From Reticulitermes lucifugus (Eukaryota > Arthropoda > Insecta > Blattodea > Rhinotermitidae): DNA of 29,461 bases. The translations under genes and the position numbers were made by a program. The stretch covers positions 2,585-32,045 of the forward strand of contig JAKCWW010004586.1 in assembly GCA_026260175.1 (NCBI GenBank). The letters run 5' to 3'. Shown here piece after piece: positions 1 to 11,200 of the stretch. The first letter of the stretch is position 1; the number at the start of each line of letters is the position of its first letter. The notes below the pieces were generated by a model. The model did no database searches and was not told where the DNA came from. It worked only from the letters and a program-made list of their open reading frames with translations.

Positions 1-168
1 TTCAGTAGGTGTTTACTAATGTGCAAGCTCGAAAGAACACGTGCCAATTATGCAGCCAGCACAAGAACACAAGTACAACACAAATGCAACACAAATACAC
101 ACAAACGTACCACCAAACAAACAAACAAACCAAAAACAGCAAATATAGCAACAATAAGAAAACAACAA

Positions 169-511
169 TATAAGAGAAGTGTATGTTATGTTCACCGCAC
201 ATTTTTATTGTATATAGTCTTATTCAGACAAATGTACAATCTATTATCTCCTATTTAATACATGCTTATGTACACCTTCCACAAGTAAATAGTGAACACG
301 TAACAGCAGATACAGTGACCATATACCCAACATAGTTGAAGACATTTTATCTATTTTAATGAGTACCATATAGCTGGTGTAATGATAAAGAGTCCTGATG
401 ATGACCTGATACAGTTCGAAACATGTCGACTATTTATTGACATAAGCATGTATTAAATAGAAGACAATAAACTGTACACTTGTCGGAATAAGACTTTATA
501 TAAGAGAAGTG
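169..511 (+). mobile_element. Short inverted-arm element with hammerhead-like motif and 13-bp target duplication
   Basis: The 13-base direct repeat tataagagaagtg occurs at 169-181 and 499-511 and brackets a 317-base element (182-498). Inside, 211-272 and 440-502 are imperfect inverted repeats: the left arm ends ..ttaatacatgcttatgt and the right arm begins acataagcatgtattaa. A single-copy tail of about 29 bases (182-210) lies between the left target duplication and the left arm, while the right arm abuts its duplication. A hammerhead-like motif sits at 391-431, just inside the right arm. The 13-base duplication suggests target-primed retrotransposition rather than cut-and-paste. No coding sequence is present, so it would be non-autonomous. 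The two foldback elements at 14715 and 19373 share this architecture. A Penelope-like origin is an inference. Confidence 0.65.
391..431 (+). ncRNA. Hammerhead ribozyme-like motif (copy 1)
   Basis: The core CTGATGA is at 395-401, followed by one extra T. Stem II is 403-408 with 412-417 (one C.T mismatch) around an ATA loop. GAAA is at 418-421 and overlaps ACATGT (421-426); the presumptive cleavage base is C427. Stem I pairs AGTC (391-394) with GACT (428-431), 4 bp perfect. Stem III is reduced to the self-complementary ACATGT, which could pair between two molecules. The mismatch in stem II suggests partial decay. Confidence 0.55.
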
Positions 512-818
512 CTATGAAAAGAAACCTAAACCTTGAAAAACATTGATAAATTGATTAGAGAATGCCACAAATGAGCGCAGAAGCAAGGTGTCCTAAAGAT
601 GTAGACATCTGTGCACACATGGTAAGTAGCCGAAACACATCTAGCAGACTGAAAATTTTCACAAGTGACAGAAAACAGGGCGCAGTTCCTGAAATTACGG
701 GCAAGAACTCTGATACCGGTAATGTCCAAAAGAGACGGGTATCATTTTGAAAATGAATAAACAGAAATTAACAATACTGCATCAAGACAGATTCTTCTTT
801 CTTACAGGGTGTGAAGCT

Positions 819-1040
819 TTACAACTTTAAGATGATCCTCGTAACGTTGTCCTGAGAAAAGAAACGATTTTGACACAGGGCTATGAACTTCCGTTGAATG
901 CGTTCCAGCTTTATGCCGTCAGTAGACCTTATAGAGTTCCACACAATTAAGGCATAGTCAAGTTTGGGTCTAACTACTATCAAATACAATATTACTAAGA
1001 TAGAAGACCTAAAGGTTATAGTTCGATCGAAGCACAGCAT
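819..1040 (-). pseudogene. Non-LTR retrotransposon reverse transcriptase fragment
   Basis: The minus-strand reading frame contains VRPKLDYALIVWNS followed by IKLERIQRKF. This is the typical end of the reverse-transcriptase domain in jockey/CR1-like LINE ORF2 proteins (known: R-P-x-L-D/E-Y-x-x-x-x-W, then L-E-x-I-Q-R-K-F/A). Only about 70 residues remain and I see no upstream YxDD catalytic segment on the minus strand nearby, so this is a dead fragment. Its exact clade cannot be given by eye. Confidence 0.7.
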
Positions 1041-2086
1041 CGTTACATATTGGGAGAAAGTGTAGTCTAAATGTAAGTGGAAACGAAATTTGGAATCAGG
1101 TTTGCCTCAAGGTTTTTGCTAGTGTCCGAACGAGTTACACAAATGTTACCTCGCCTCTAGCAGCACCTGTGCTCTGTCCGTGCACCTGTCCTACGCAACC
1201 TCCACACGTGGCCAGACAACGAGGCAGCCAGGATGTGGAGCCGTCACAAACAATCCAATGGCCGAAAAAGTTCTGTTCGGGTTTGTTTTATTACTTTCGC
1301 CGTGCATTTTAAATTCACTTTCCATTAACCAACTAAATTCACTTTAACTTTCAAGTTTTTCATGCGGAGATATGGACAGACAGACAGACAGACAGACATG
1401 ACGAAGCTAAGCAGTACATTACGCAACTTTCCAGAAACGCCTAAAGATGCGTTGAGTATTAAGTACTTCAGTGAGAGCAAAAAACTGCGCGTCAAAATGT
1501 TACCTTGGGCATATTATAACCTGTCTGGTTCCAGTAACGCTTTTTGCTTTAGACTTTAGCTGTTTGTAGGAACAGTTCTCTGTGTTTTATTGTCCTGCTA
1601 ATTGTTTTGGGGCGTGGAAGTTGTGAGCTGTGCAGAACACTGGGTTGCCATGCGCCTTCCAAGTGTCCAACAAAGAATGTTGTTCTTTGAAGTTTAGCCA
1701 TAACATTTCAACACATTGTTATGACAGTTTCTGGCTGACACTTTCAGAAGTAAGAAAAACAGAACGCACTGCCCATCCTGCCTTTTATAGCCTATACATT
1801 TAGTCCGATTCTTGTTACAGTTAACTGCAGTCTGTGGATATTGTTGGCCTTGGGGCACTGGGCTAGACGACGAGCCGCCTTCGTCTTGTTCGAAGTCTTC
1901 TACTCGATGGCAATTTGCCAGATGCTTTCAACACAAATACCCGACATTTCGTAAATTTATCGATCAAAAAAATGTGTATTTATATGTCCGGTAACTTATA
2001 AATTGTTTTCCCGGACAGAAATCTCAAATACAGGACCGTTTAGTTCAAAACCGGACGCATGGTAACACAACACCCGACTTTTCCCG
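1041..2086. other. No gene seen; GACA microsatellite
   Basis: The only clear structure is a short (GACA)n run at about 1373-1398. The open frames here are short, lack splice signals and resemble nothing I recognise. Part of the stretch next to the LINE scrap may be further retroelement sequence, but I cannot show it. Confidence 0.4.
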
Positions 2087-3011
2087 CTAGTACGTATCAA
2101 CCTTTTATGTGTTGCGGGTAACTTCAGCAATATCTGGTCTACATGCAGGTAAAAGGAAGTTCAATACACAGAATGAAGAATTAATATGTATACGTATAAT
2201 TATCTGTATAATTTTACCTGTGTATTTGTATATGCAACATGCGCGGTAACGATGTATTCATAATAGGAGAATTTATGGGAAATACAGTTTGCGACATAGG
2301 CTAGGGTGTCGCTATTGTAGCTTGTTTTTAAGCGCGTCCGCAAAATTGCGAAAAGCGACTCTTAGTTTCGTCATGACTGCGTGTCCGTCCGTCCGTCTGT
2401 GTGTCCGCATTGAACCACTCGCCCCCCACTGGACGGATTTTCATAAATTTTGATATATTTGAGGATTTTTCGAAAGTGTGTAGAGAAAATTCAAGTTTCG
2501 CTAAAATCTGACAAGAATAACGGGTACTTTACATGAAGACGTATGTACATTTGTGATAATATCTAGCTGTATTCTTCTTAGAATGACAAATATTTCAGAC
2601 GAGTGTTATAAAAAAGATCAAACACACACACTTAAATTTCTTCGGAAAATCGTTGCATTTATGAGATAATGTCGAAAAATCTGGTAGAACCAGACAAGCC
2701 ACAGATGACAATATAATACGGCGCATGCGCACTGCACGCTGAATAACTAAGGCTACAAACATACACTCAGAATATTTAATACCTATTGCTTTTCCACAGC
2801 AACAGTGGTTACGAGAACGCGCCTCACTGTTACGTTATACGTACATTGTCAGCCTTGTTACAAAATGAATTGGTAACACGAGGAGTGACTCCATAAACGA
2901 ACAGCTCACAAGTTTTCAAAATTGCTTCAGCGTACGGTTTCGGCTTTGCCAGGGAAAGCGTTAAAAGACTCTTTCTAATGTCGAACGTCTTCGCGGGTTC
3001 AGCGGCCCTGC
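2087..3011. mobile_element. Degraded hAT-like MITE, copy A, split by an insertion
   Basis: 2087-2324 and 2853-3011 align with the left and right parts of the better-preserved copy at 5477-5895. Shared segments include ataattttacctgtgtattt, taggctagggtgt and aaattgcttc. The right end gggttcagcggccctg (about 2995-3010) is a decayed form of copy B's terminal repeat. About 520 bases at roughly 2325-2850, absent from copy B, form an insertion. It is flanked by similar agcttgtt/agccttgtt sequences and carries a CCGT/CTGT-rich run at 2383-2406. The insert itself is unidentified. Confidence 0.55.
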
Positions 3012-5120
3012 TCTACATGTTACTGCCGCGAGAACCCCAATCTCACACAAAAACAATGGATCGACACATCCTTGTTTCTGTCATCAGTAAATATGGCCTG
3101 TTTAAATCTGCCAGTCTTAAAGTAAAACTGATGTACATTATTATGTAATAGGCTACTGCATTTGGAACTTTGCTTTCGAACGAGTTCAGTGGGATTTTCT
3201 GTTTACAGCGAGTACAACTGTGTACGACTCAGGTTGACAGGAGAGCCTATAGTAAAAATAAAAGTAGTAGCTCTTAGGCCAGACAATAATTCGACTAACG
3301 TTATGTATTCGATTTTGTATGTGTGACAGTTGCAGGGGAATTGAAATCGCTCAACAGTTACATATGTTTGTGCGCGTGCGTGCGTGCGCGCGCACATGGA
3401 TTGGGTACACCTGTGATAAAGAAAGGAGGTTGCCGATGTTGGAGGCAGGTAATGTAGTTGTTTTTTATTCTACTTGTGTAATGTGTTGCTCGTTTTTTTG
3501 TTTAGAACAGCATATGCAAGATCATATTGAATGAAAATTTGACGTCTACTTCCATTCGCCGAAGACACCAAGCATTTTGCGTAACAGATTACTCCAGTTT
3601 CTTACGGCGTCATCTCTCAAGCAGCATGGTTGTTACTGCTGTAAACAGTATTGTGCGCGCAGCGTGATAAACTCGAAAGTGCCAAAAATGTTGCTATAAT
3701 AACTTACACAGTCCTGTAGGAGGTGCCATGTCGACTATATATATGATGTACAAACATTTTATTTTAATACAGACGGTTTGGACTTTCTATTAAGTAATTT
3801 ATGAAAGCGTGTAGCAACTTTGATTTCATTTTTATTCAGGCTGTAGATGAATGTGCCTTCATATATTTTACATAAAAGAGAGAATGCATACGTAAGATAA
3901 CATTACTTATATCTGTTCGACATAACAAGAGAACATGAGTAAAATATTTCAGTACATTACAGTGCGGCAGTAAATAAAATGGTGCAAAGGTTGAGCTCTA
4001 AACTACACAAATGTTACCCAGCCTTGAGAAATCATTGTTCAGACACGCTTAAGCTGAACAGTAAAAACTCGTTTTTATGTTCGACAAAATTAGTTATTTG
4101 TGGTATGTTTTACAGAGCTAAAGTCATAAACTGTACATCATGCAGCTTTGGCTCTCCATTATACAGGTCAAGATGGAAATCTTGTTTTGTTTTTCATATT
4201 CGTATATTGATACAGGTACACTTTTCTTTCACCTACATAACACATTTCTTGGACGTGTGTGTGTAAGTTCCTTGGCAAGAATTTGTTTCATGCCCACAGT
4301 ACATCTAACAACCATTTTCTGTAGTGTAAATAATCATGCAGTATGATTTCTTAGGTCTTTGTCATTAAGACTACCTACTGACAAGCATAAAAACAAGAAA
4401 CAAATTTGTGAAAGTATGCAATGTACATGTAAGTGGCATGTTCAGTAGAAGAAATTGTGAATGGTGTGCTAACATTAGTGTTGTCCAAACTGCATGTAAG
4501 AAAAGCAATGATGCTTTGTTTCTTACCACACATTTGTAGACGAAACTAAAGTGACATGAAACTTGGTTCACTTCGAGATGATGTGCGGAGCAAAAGAAAA
4601 TTGTATGGACACAAATGCTTGATGTCCCATGAAATGTTTTCCAAACTTCAGGTGGCTTAAATTGATTTACCATACAGCGTCTATGTCATACGTGTATGAT
4701 GCAGTTCAACAAGAGACTATCATAGTTGAATCCTCATTTTTAAAATATTGTGGTTTAGCAAAGTATAAAAATCATGTACAGGCAATAATTTTAAACATAT
4801 GGATGTTTACAAACTGAAATTTTTATCGTAGTGGAAGAATTTTTATTGTTTGTGGCACACCATGGGATGATGAGTAGTAACTTTGATAATTTTAAGTTAT
4901 TTTAATTCAAATGAACTGAATGGCAGTCTCTTTAAAAGTTAAATGTTAAAAGATATTTTACAATAAGAGAAAATTCTGAATATTTTATAATACAGAACAT
5001 AATATAATTTCAAAACAAATTTTGACAGTAGGAGACATTCACTTTTTTTGTAACCCAGTGTATGTTTTGAGATAGAGGTCAATGTAAAGCCGTTTGTAAT
5101 TGTTTGTGCAAGGTCATAAT
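3012..5120. other. About 2.1 kb without a recognisable gene
   Basis: A Z-DNA-prone alternating GT/GC run lies at about 3366-3395. Several short open frames between 3203 and 4817 have no family resemblance, no convincing start and no splice-site support. If gene A has 5' noncoding exons, they may lie here, but the sequence alone does not identify one. Confidence 0.4.
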
Positions 5121-5476
5121 AATCTCTCTGGTGATGGCCATATAAGGCTGAAACTTATTGCCAAAATAGCAAACCCAAATGCTACCAATAAACCAGTTGT
5201 GTAGTATGATGGTCAGTTACTGAACTGTAATTCAGGTCAAGTACTTTGAGTGAAAAAATGTGACGTGCACAGCAGGTTAAATCTTAACCACTGGGTCATT
5301 ATGCTGTAATGTTTGACATAGCTCACTGCATGGCGTGACAAATACTGGAATTTCAGAAGCAGGTGTTGTAAATTAATGATGTTTTCTTTTGTTTGAAAAT
5401 CCCTTCTCAACAAGAAATTTATTACTAAACAGCTCACTCATTGTCACCATTATAGCCTATCAGAATTAGTTTAGCT

Positions 5477-5895
5477 AAGGCCTGCTCAACCTTTCATGTG
5501 GTGCAGGCGGGCACCTTCAGCGAAATTTGGCCTGCATGCGGGCAAAATGAAATTCAGTACACAGAATTAAGAATGAATTATGTATAATTATATGTATAAT
5601 TTTACCTGTGTATTTTTCTATACATCATGTGCGTGAAAAATAGGCTGATGATAAAGGGACATTATAAAAAAAATATAGTTCACAACGTAGGCTAGGGTGT
5701 TGCTATTTTCAGCAAATTTTACAAAATGAGTTGGTGATGTAATGTATGTCTCTGTAAATATACAGCTTATAAATTTAAAAATTGCTTCGGCATTCTGTTG
5801 CAGTTTTGCGAAGGAAATGGTGAAAATATGTTTTCTTGTTTACAGTGTCTCTGCAGGCAACACGTTGCCTGCGAGCTACAGGTTGAGCAGGCCTG
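5477..5895. mobile_element. hAT-like MITE, copy B, with terminal inverted repeats
   Basis: The left end aaggcctgctcaacct (5477-5492) and the right end aggttgagcaggcctg (5880-5895) are inverted repeats, perfect over 15 bases. The flanks gtttagct (5469-5476) and gtttagca (5896-5903) match at 7 of 8 positions, as expected for the 8-bp target duplication of the hAT superfamily. At 419 bp and with no transposase, this is a non-autonomous element. The related copy A lies at 2087-3011. Confidence 0.75.
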
Positions 5896-5903
5896 GTTTA
5901 GCA

Positions 5904-8078
5904 TATATGAAAAGGCATAGAAGGAAATTCAGGCGTCTTTGCCACGATTGGTGTGGGAAATGGAGCAAAAATTAAAGTGAGTAGGACGTTGAAGGGTAGG
6001 TGGTTTTACATGTCCATGTACACTGTCAGGAAAGATGTTTGGTTCTCCAAAACAGTGGGCTGTAGGTGTTTGTTACATAATTGTGCCTATCAGTGAACCA
6101 CCACGTTCTGCACATCTCTTAACATGTTTGTTAATGGAGTCCCATGATAACATTTAGATTTGTTTATTAAAAAATTCACAAAAAGCTGTATAATTTGTGA
6201 AGAATTTTCTCAGTCGTATGTATGAATATATCTTTTTTCTTGGTGAATAGAGATTGTCTGGAACTACCCTTCCCTTTTTAACATTGCTTTAATGGGAAAA
6301 TCTGCCTCAACTTACATCGTGTCAACTAACATCGCCAGTCTCAGAACCACCACCGACAATTTTGGGGGATGACTGTGTACAAAACTTCCCCAACCTAAGA
6401 ATATTCTCTCCTGAAGTCTGTAAGTACCTGGTGTATTGTTGCAGTGTATTCCCATTTTTTCTGAACTATCTGCCAAGTGCATTTCTGATCAGCAGTTGAT
6501 CTGTTATGCCAAAATCCACACTGAGTATCACAAATAATTTTAATGTAAGTATGGAGTTAACCTGAAAAGAAATTTTGAATAAAATGTTCCTGACATGTCT
6601 GCAAGTTTCACATCTTACGTCATTCACATCATGTACATGAAGTTAGCGTGGATGCTGTAACCACTCCAGTTCACCTTGCTTCCTTTGACCTAAACATTTT
6701 GAACATTTTTCATTCAGCATAGTTCATGGTGCTTCCGTTCATAATAATCTGGACTCGCTATCTGAGATTTAGATATTGTCTGTCTGAATATTTGCCAAAA
6801 CCCTGATGACTTCCCCGTTATCGTAACTTTTCCAAAGCCACAGACCTGTTTGAGATTTTGATCTGTTACTATTCCTTAGTTTCTGTATTGTTTAGCTTCT
6901 TGAGATCGAGTCTGTAGGAAACTTCGATATTTGCCATTTACTGGCTGACAGTCTGTCCCTGACCTTTCAGTCACCAGATCACGATCACAGTATCACAGTT
7001 TGCTTCTCTGAAAGGTAATTTTTCTTCTTACCCCTTCATTGTGTGTCCACTCTCGAAGTATGTGTGTGTGTGTGTGTAGTCCACAACGCTACTGAACAAT
7101 CACATCAGAGCTGTTTCTCTTATGTGATAGGTCCCTAGGGTCTGGGTTGTGTTGATGTATGGATCTGTGAGAGGATGACCAGTACCATGTCCAGTGTAAC
7201 AGCATATATTTTACATAAAGTATGCTTTGTAGTGCCTCAAAGGGAGCAGAACCTGCTAAGTCTGTCCGTTGTTTCTGTAACTTATTGTAAAAGCCAACTG
7301 TTTAACACTTTTGTTGCATAGTTAAATCTTAGGTTGATTCCCTAACTCTCGTAAATTCTCAATCAAGAAAGTGAAAATTGATCTTTTATTTTTGCAAATC
7401 GTTTCCCAGTATCTGCAGTAACTGTATTCCCGGTTATTTGTTGTTTATGGAGACAGTTGGTGAGATATATATAAAAAAAACACAGAAGTTAAGAGAGAGG
7501 CATTTTGTAAATTGTATGTAATAAGTTACACATAAGTGTACAAAGCCTACTTTAGTAATGTACTGCAAGAACTGATGCTTATATTCAAAATATAATATTC
7601 CTTTATTAAGGTTTCTTATTTCCTCTGTGTCCTATCTTTTATGTCTGTTATATGCCGTGCCGAGCTGAAAGTGGAACTGCTTGTAAAATCTACAAACTCT
7701 CTCGTGTACATTAACAGTCTGTATTATACAGGATGTTTTTATCATAGGACTTGTCATTGTGTAGCGGAGGATGGTGTGCAGTGAGCAGTCACACTGCAGT
7801 GCTGAGCCCTGTGTTAGACTGTTGTATCAGTAATTTTGCTGTTCACAGATGGCTGCATGTATAGACTTCTTGAAACCATGGGAATGTTTCTGTCACACTC
7901 AAAGGATAAGTTTTTCTGAAGCTATGGGGTAAAACTGTTTATGGCACTTAATGATAGTAAAATGTAGGGCAGATATATTGTAAGGTGCTGATTTGTTTTG
8001 TTATGACCTTCACTGTGGATCGTACGTAATACCGGAAAATTATTAAGTGGCTTTATTATTTGAAAGTGTTTGTTTCAG
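5904..8078. other. About 2.2 kb without a recognisable gene, upstream of the first gene A exon
   Basis: A (TG)n microsatellite lies at about 7061-7078. No reading frame has both coding character and splice signals. This stretch should hold part of the 5' intron or promoter of gene A, because the exon at 8079 begins with a splice acceptor. I could not locate the upstream exon. Confidence 0.4.
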
Positions 8079-8216
8079 GTCACCAACATGACTCATAGTG
8101 ACTCAGTGCACACAGGAGGCTGCTGCTGCCACACGATTTTCATGCAGTGTGACGAGATTAAGAGTGAACTGCAAAACTTAAGGCAGACGGTTGGTGTTGC
8201 CGTTACACTTCTGAGT
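8079..8216 (+). CDS. Gene A exon 1 (first coding exon), zinc-finger protein N-terminus
   Basis: A good acceptor (tgtttcag, ending 8078) and a consensus donor (gtgagt at 8217) bound 138 bases, open in phase 0 at both ends. The first ATG in frame is 8088, taken as the start: the 43-residue product begins MTHSDSVHTGG, has a CCCH cluster, then a short helical stretch (CDEIKSELQNLRQTV) that could form a coiled coil. Because the exon starts with a splice acceptor, at least one 5' noncoding exon, or an exon with an earlier start, lies upstream. An ATG-started frame at 8466 that also splices in phase into the next exon is a rival first exon. No known N-terminal domain such as ZAD or BTB is recognised. 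Confidence 0.65.
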
Positions 8217-11200
8217 GTGAGTAGAATGTGGTTCAGTTACGGTTCATTATGTGGTTTATGCCCTTCATTTGTGTGTGTGGCTCTGTATGTAGCTACACTG
8301 TCAGTATCTCAGTATCAGCTGTAGGCAAATGAGTATGAGCGTTGATGGGAGTATAATTGACAGGGGGGAAGTGAAGTACTCGAAGTGGTAAGTCAGATAA
8401 AACCCTTGAAAGTGTGACAAAAATTGAGAGCTTGCTGTGTGCAGGTGTAGATACAAGTCATTAGCATGGGTGAGAAACGTGTAGTGTGTGTAGTAGATCA
8501 GTTGAACAATGACAAAGCTGTACTGAAAATATCTGCACTAAATCAGCTGCTGAGAACTGTAAAGGTTTTTGTTTGCCTCACCTACATAAAAACTTGTTCA
8601 TTGCCACTTTTGTTCACCATAAATCCCGCATTTGACTGCCGTAGGATCATGAGACAGGATACTGTACTCAGTATAGTGATTTGGCTGTGGGTTGGATGGT
8701 CTGTGGTTTGATTCCTGGCAGGGGCAATAACTTTTTGTTCCCCGGAATGTCCATACCAGCTCTAGAGCCTGCCCAGCCTCCTATTCAACTAGTACCAGGT
8801 TCTCTTTCCGTGGGGTAAACCTTCTGGCGCATGAGGCTGATGACTTATCTGCATCTAGGGCCAAGGTCAAGAATGAGCAGGTTTACCAATACTACCCTTA
8901 TGTGCCTTCAGGGCTGTTATAGTGACACCTTTACCTTTACCAACCTGGGCTGCTACAGGCACATTAAGAAGGCATCGGCCAACCACTCCATCCACGCGGT
9001 TGAGGGAAACATTGATTTTACTTCAATAACATTTATTTTTTGGATTAGACAAATCACTGTACTTTTTATTGGTTTCAGAAATTGGTTGCCCTGACACCAG
9101 ATGACATTCGGGCACTGACAGGTAGTAGTGGAGACAGCACCTCTTCGTCAGTACCAGACTGTCTTTCTGTTGTCAGTAGTGCATTAAGAAGAGATTCAAC
9201 AAACGAAGTCATGGGTATTTCCTTAGGACAGACTGCGGTTGTGCAGAGCTTTCCGGCAAATGTGAAAAATAGAGCAGAACCTGAGAGTGAAGGCACTGAG
9301 TTTGACAAAATAATTATTGAAGCTGAGAATGATGGAACAAGCGTCGAAGATGAAAATATTAAATCAGCAATAGAAGTGGAGAGTGATAAATCAGATGCTG
9401 CTAAGAACAGAACTGTGGTGGGAGCTGAGAGTGATAAAGGTTGTGGTCAAGTGAAGAATAACAAATTGCCTTTGGTCAGTGTGACTGCTGACTGTTGTGC
9501 GTCAGTGTCTGAACATACAAGCACATTTGTAAATACCAGTTGTTCGACCTCACCTTTGTCATCTGCTAACGTTAGTAAAGATTGTAGTGTAGTTTCTGGA
9601 AGTATGGTCACGTCTGAGCAGCAAACTATACTTTCTGACGCTGATGTCTCAGCAGGTGCCAAATGGTTAGAACCCCAAAATAAAAAGACTGATACTGTGC
9701 CAGGGCCAAGTTTATCTGATCTGAGTCCGTCACACATGTTGCCGGCAGTTGAGGGAAACGCTGAAGCATGTACGGGCAGTGTGAGGGTTAAACAGGAGCA
9801 GTCATCAGAACATGATGATGATAATGATTTGAGTGTTTGCGCTGTCACTGCGGATGAGAGATTGCAGGAATCTGAGGAGGTGAAAGTGGAACCAGAGGTA
9901 ATGCCATAAACTTGTGCTCTACATAGGTAGTCCTCTTAATGTTGCCCTGAAGACAGTTGTTTTGCCAATACAGTAAAATGCCTATTTAATGAATTGCTGG
10001 GGGATTAGAATATATTTCACTGAATCGAGGTTTTTTATTAAATGGAGGTTACATTGTTTATATGGAGCTATTGTCGGGACATGAAAAAATCATCACTAAA
10101 TCCGGGATTTCACTAAATGCGGGAACATTAAATCGGGGTTTTACTGTATGTTGACCGTAGTTTTGGTGAACATTGACTGGACTTGGATGAATGTTGTAGT
10201 GCCTTCCAGCTGGTGGGATTTTCAGCAGCCAGACTCTCAGTTATTTTAATCATTCTTGTTGCAAAAAATGCTCTTCTGCATTGTTTAGCTCTGCATTGCA
10301 ATTTTCAGCGATGCGATCCCAATGTTAAACGAGGATTGCCTGTTGTCAGTTGGAAAATGATGAGGTTCATATCCAAATGGAAATTTTATTTGCCTAAAAC
10401 ATATACAGTTATATTCTTGGTTATGTTATGAGTGGGCAGTTTAACACATTTATTGCCAGGCTTTTAAATTCAAGCGCCAGTCGACTTGACGTTTTGCAGA
10501 GTGAAAAATGTGTGTGTTGTAATTCATGATAATGTAATTGTTACAGCCTAACATTGTTCTGTACTATATTGATATTTTTCTTTGTTTTGGCAACTCAGCT
10601 GTAATTTTTGTTGTGCGTACATATTACAGTAGTTTCACTAGCAGTTGTCTGCATAAGGTGTTCTGATGGAGCTATCATGGTGTGTGAATTTGACTGCATT
10701 ATTGGCAATAAAGGGTGGAATGTTGTACAATGTATTGTACTAAATTATACAGATGATGAGGATATGTATCAGCTTACAATATCAAGACGCCTCCATATTG
10801 ATCTTAAAGAATGTACTGATGAATTCAGTATATATATGCCAGCACATACAAGAACTGAAATGTCGGTTCTTTTGCAAATTGTGAATCTGAGTCATTAGTG
10901 CAATATTTGTGTGCCAGATGGGTCTGAATTTGCAGCAGTAGGTTACATAACGTTTCAGGGTGGTGTGGTTAAAAATGGCAACTGTACTGCAGGAGTGTAC
11001 AATCATAGAGCAGCTTGTGGTGATTCATGTTTTTGAGGGCAAAAGGACATTTGGCCAACGATGTTCATAAAGACATGCTTCCTGTGTGTTAAGAGAACTG
11101 TTTGCCACATAAAGTTGTTGCAGCTGTGTTAAAAAATTCACACAGGAACATTCAGAACTGGAAGACTATGGCAGGCCAGGTCATCCAGTGGGAACTGTGA

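Noticed and set aside
9447..9848. 133-codon minus-strand frame
   Set aside because: It is antisense to gene A exon 2 and has no family resemblance; it reflects the coding bias of the sense strand.
10608..10898. 96-codon frame in intron 2
   Set aside because: It has no splice sites, no motif and intron-like composition.
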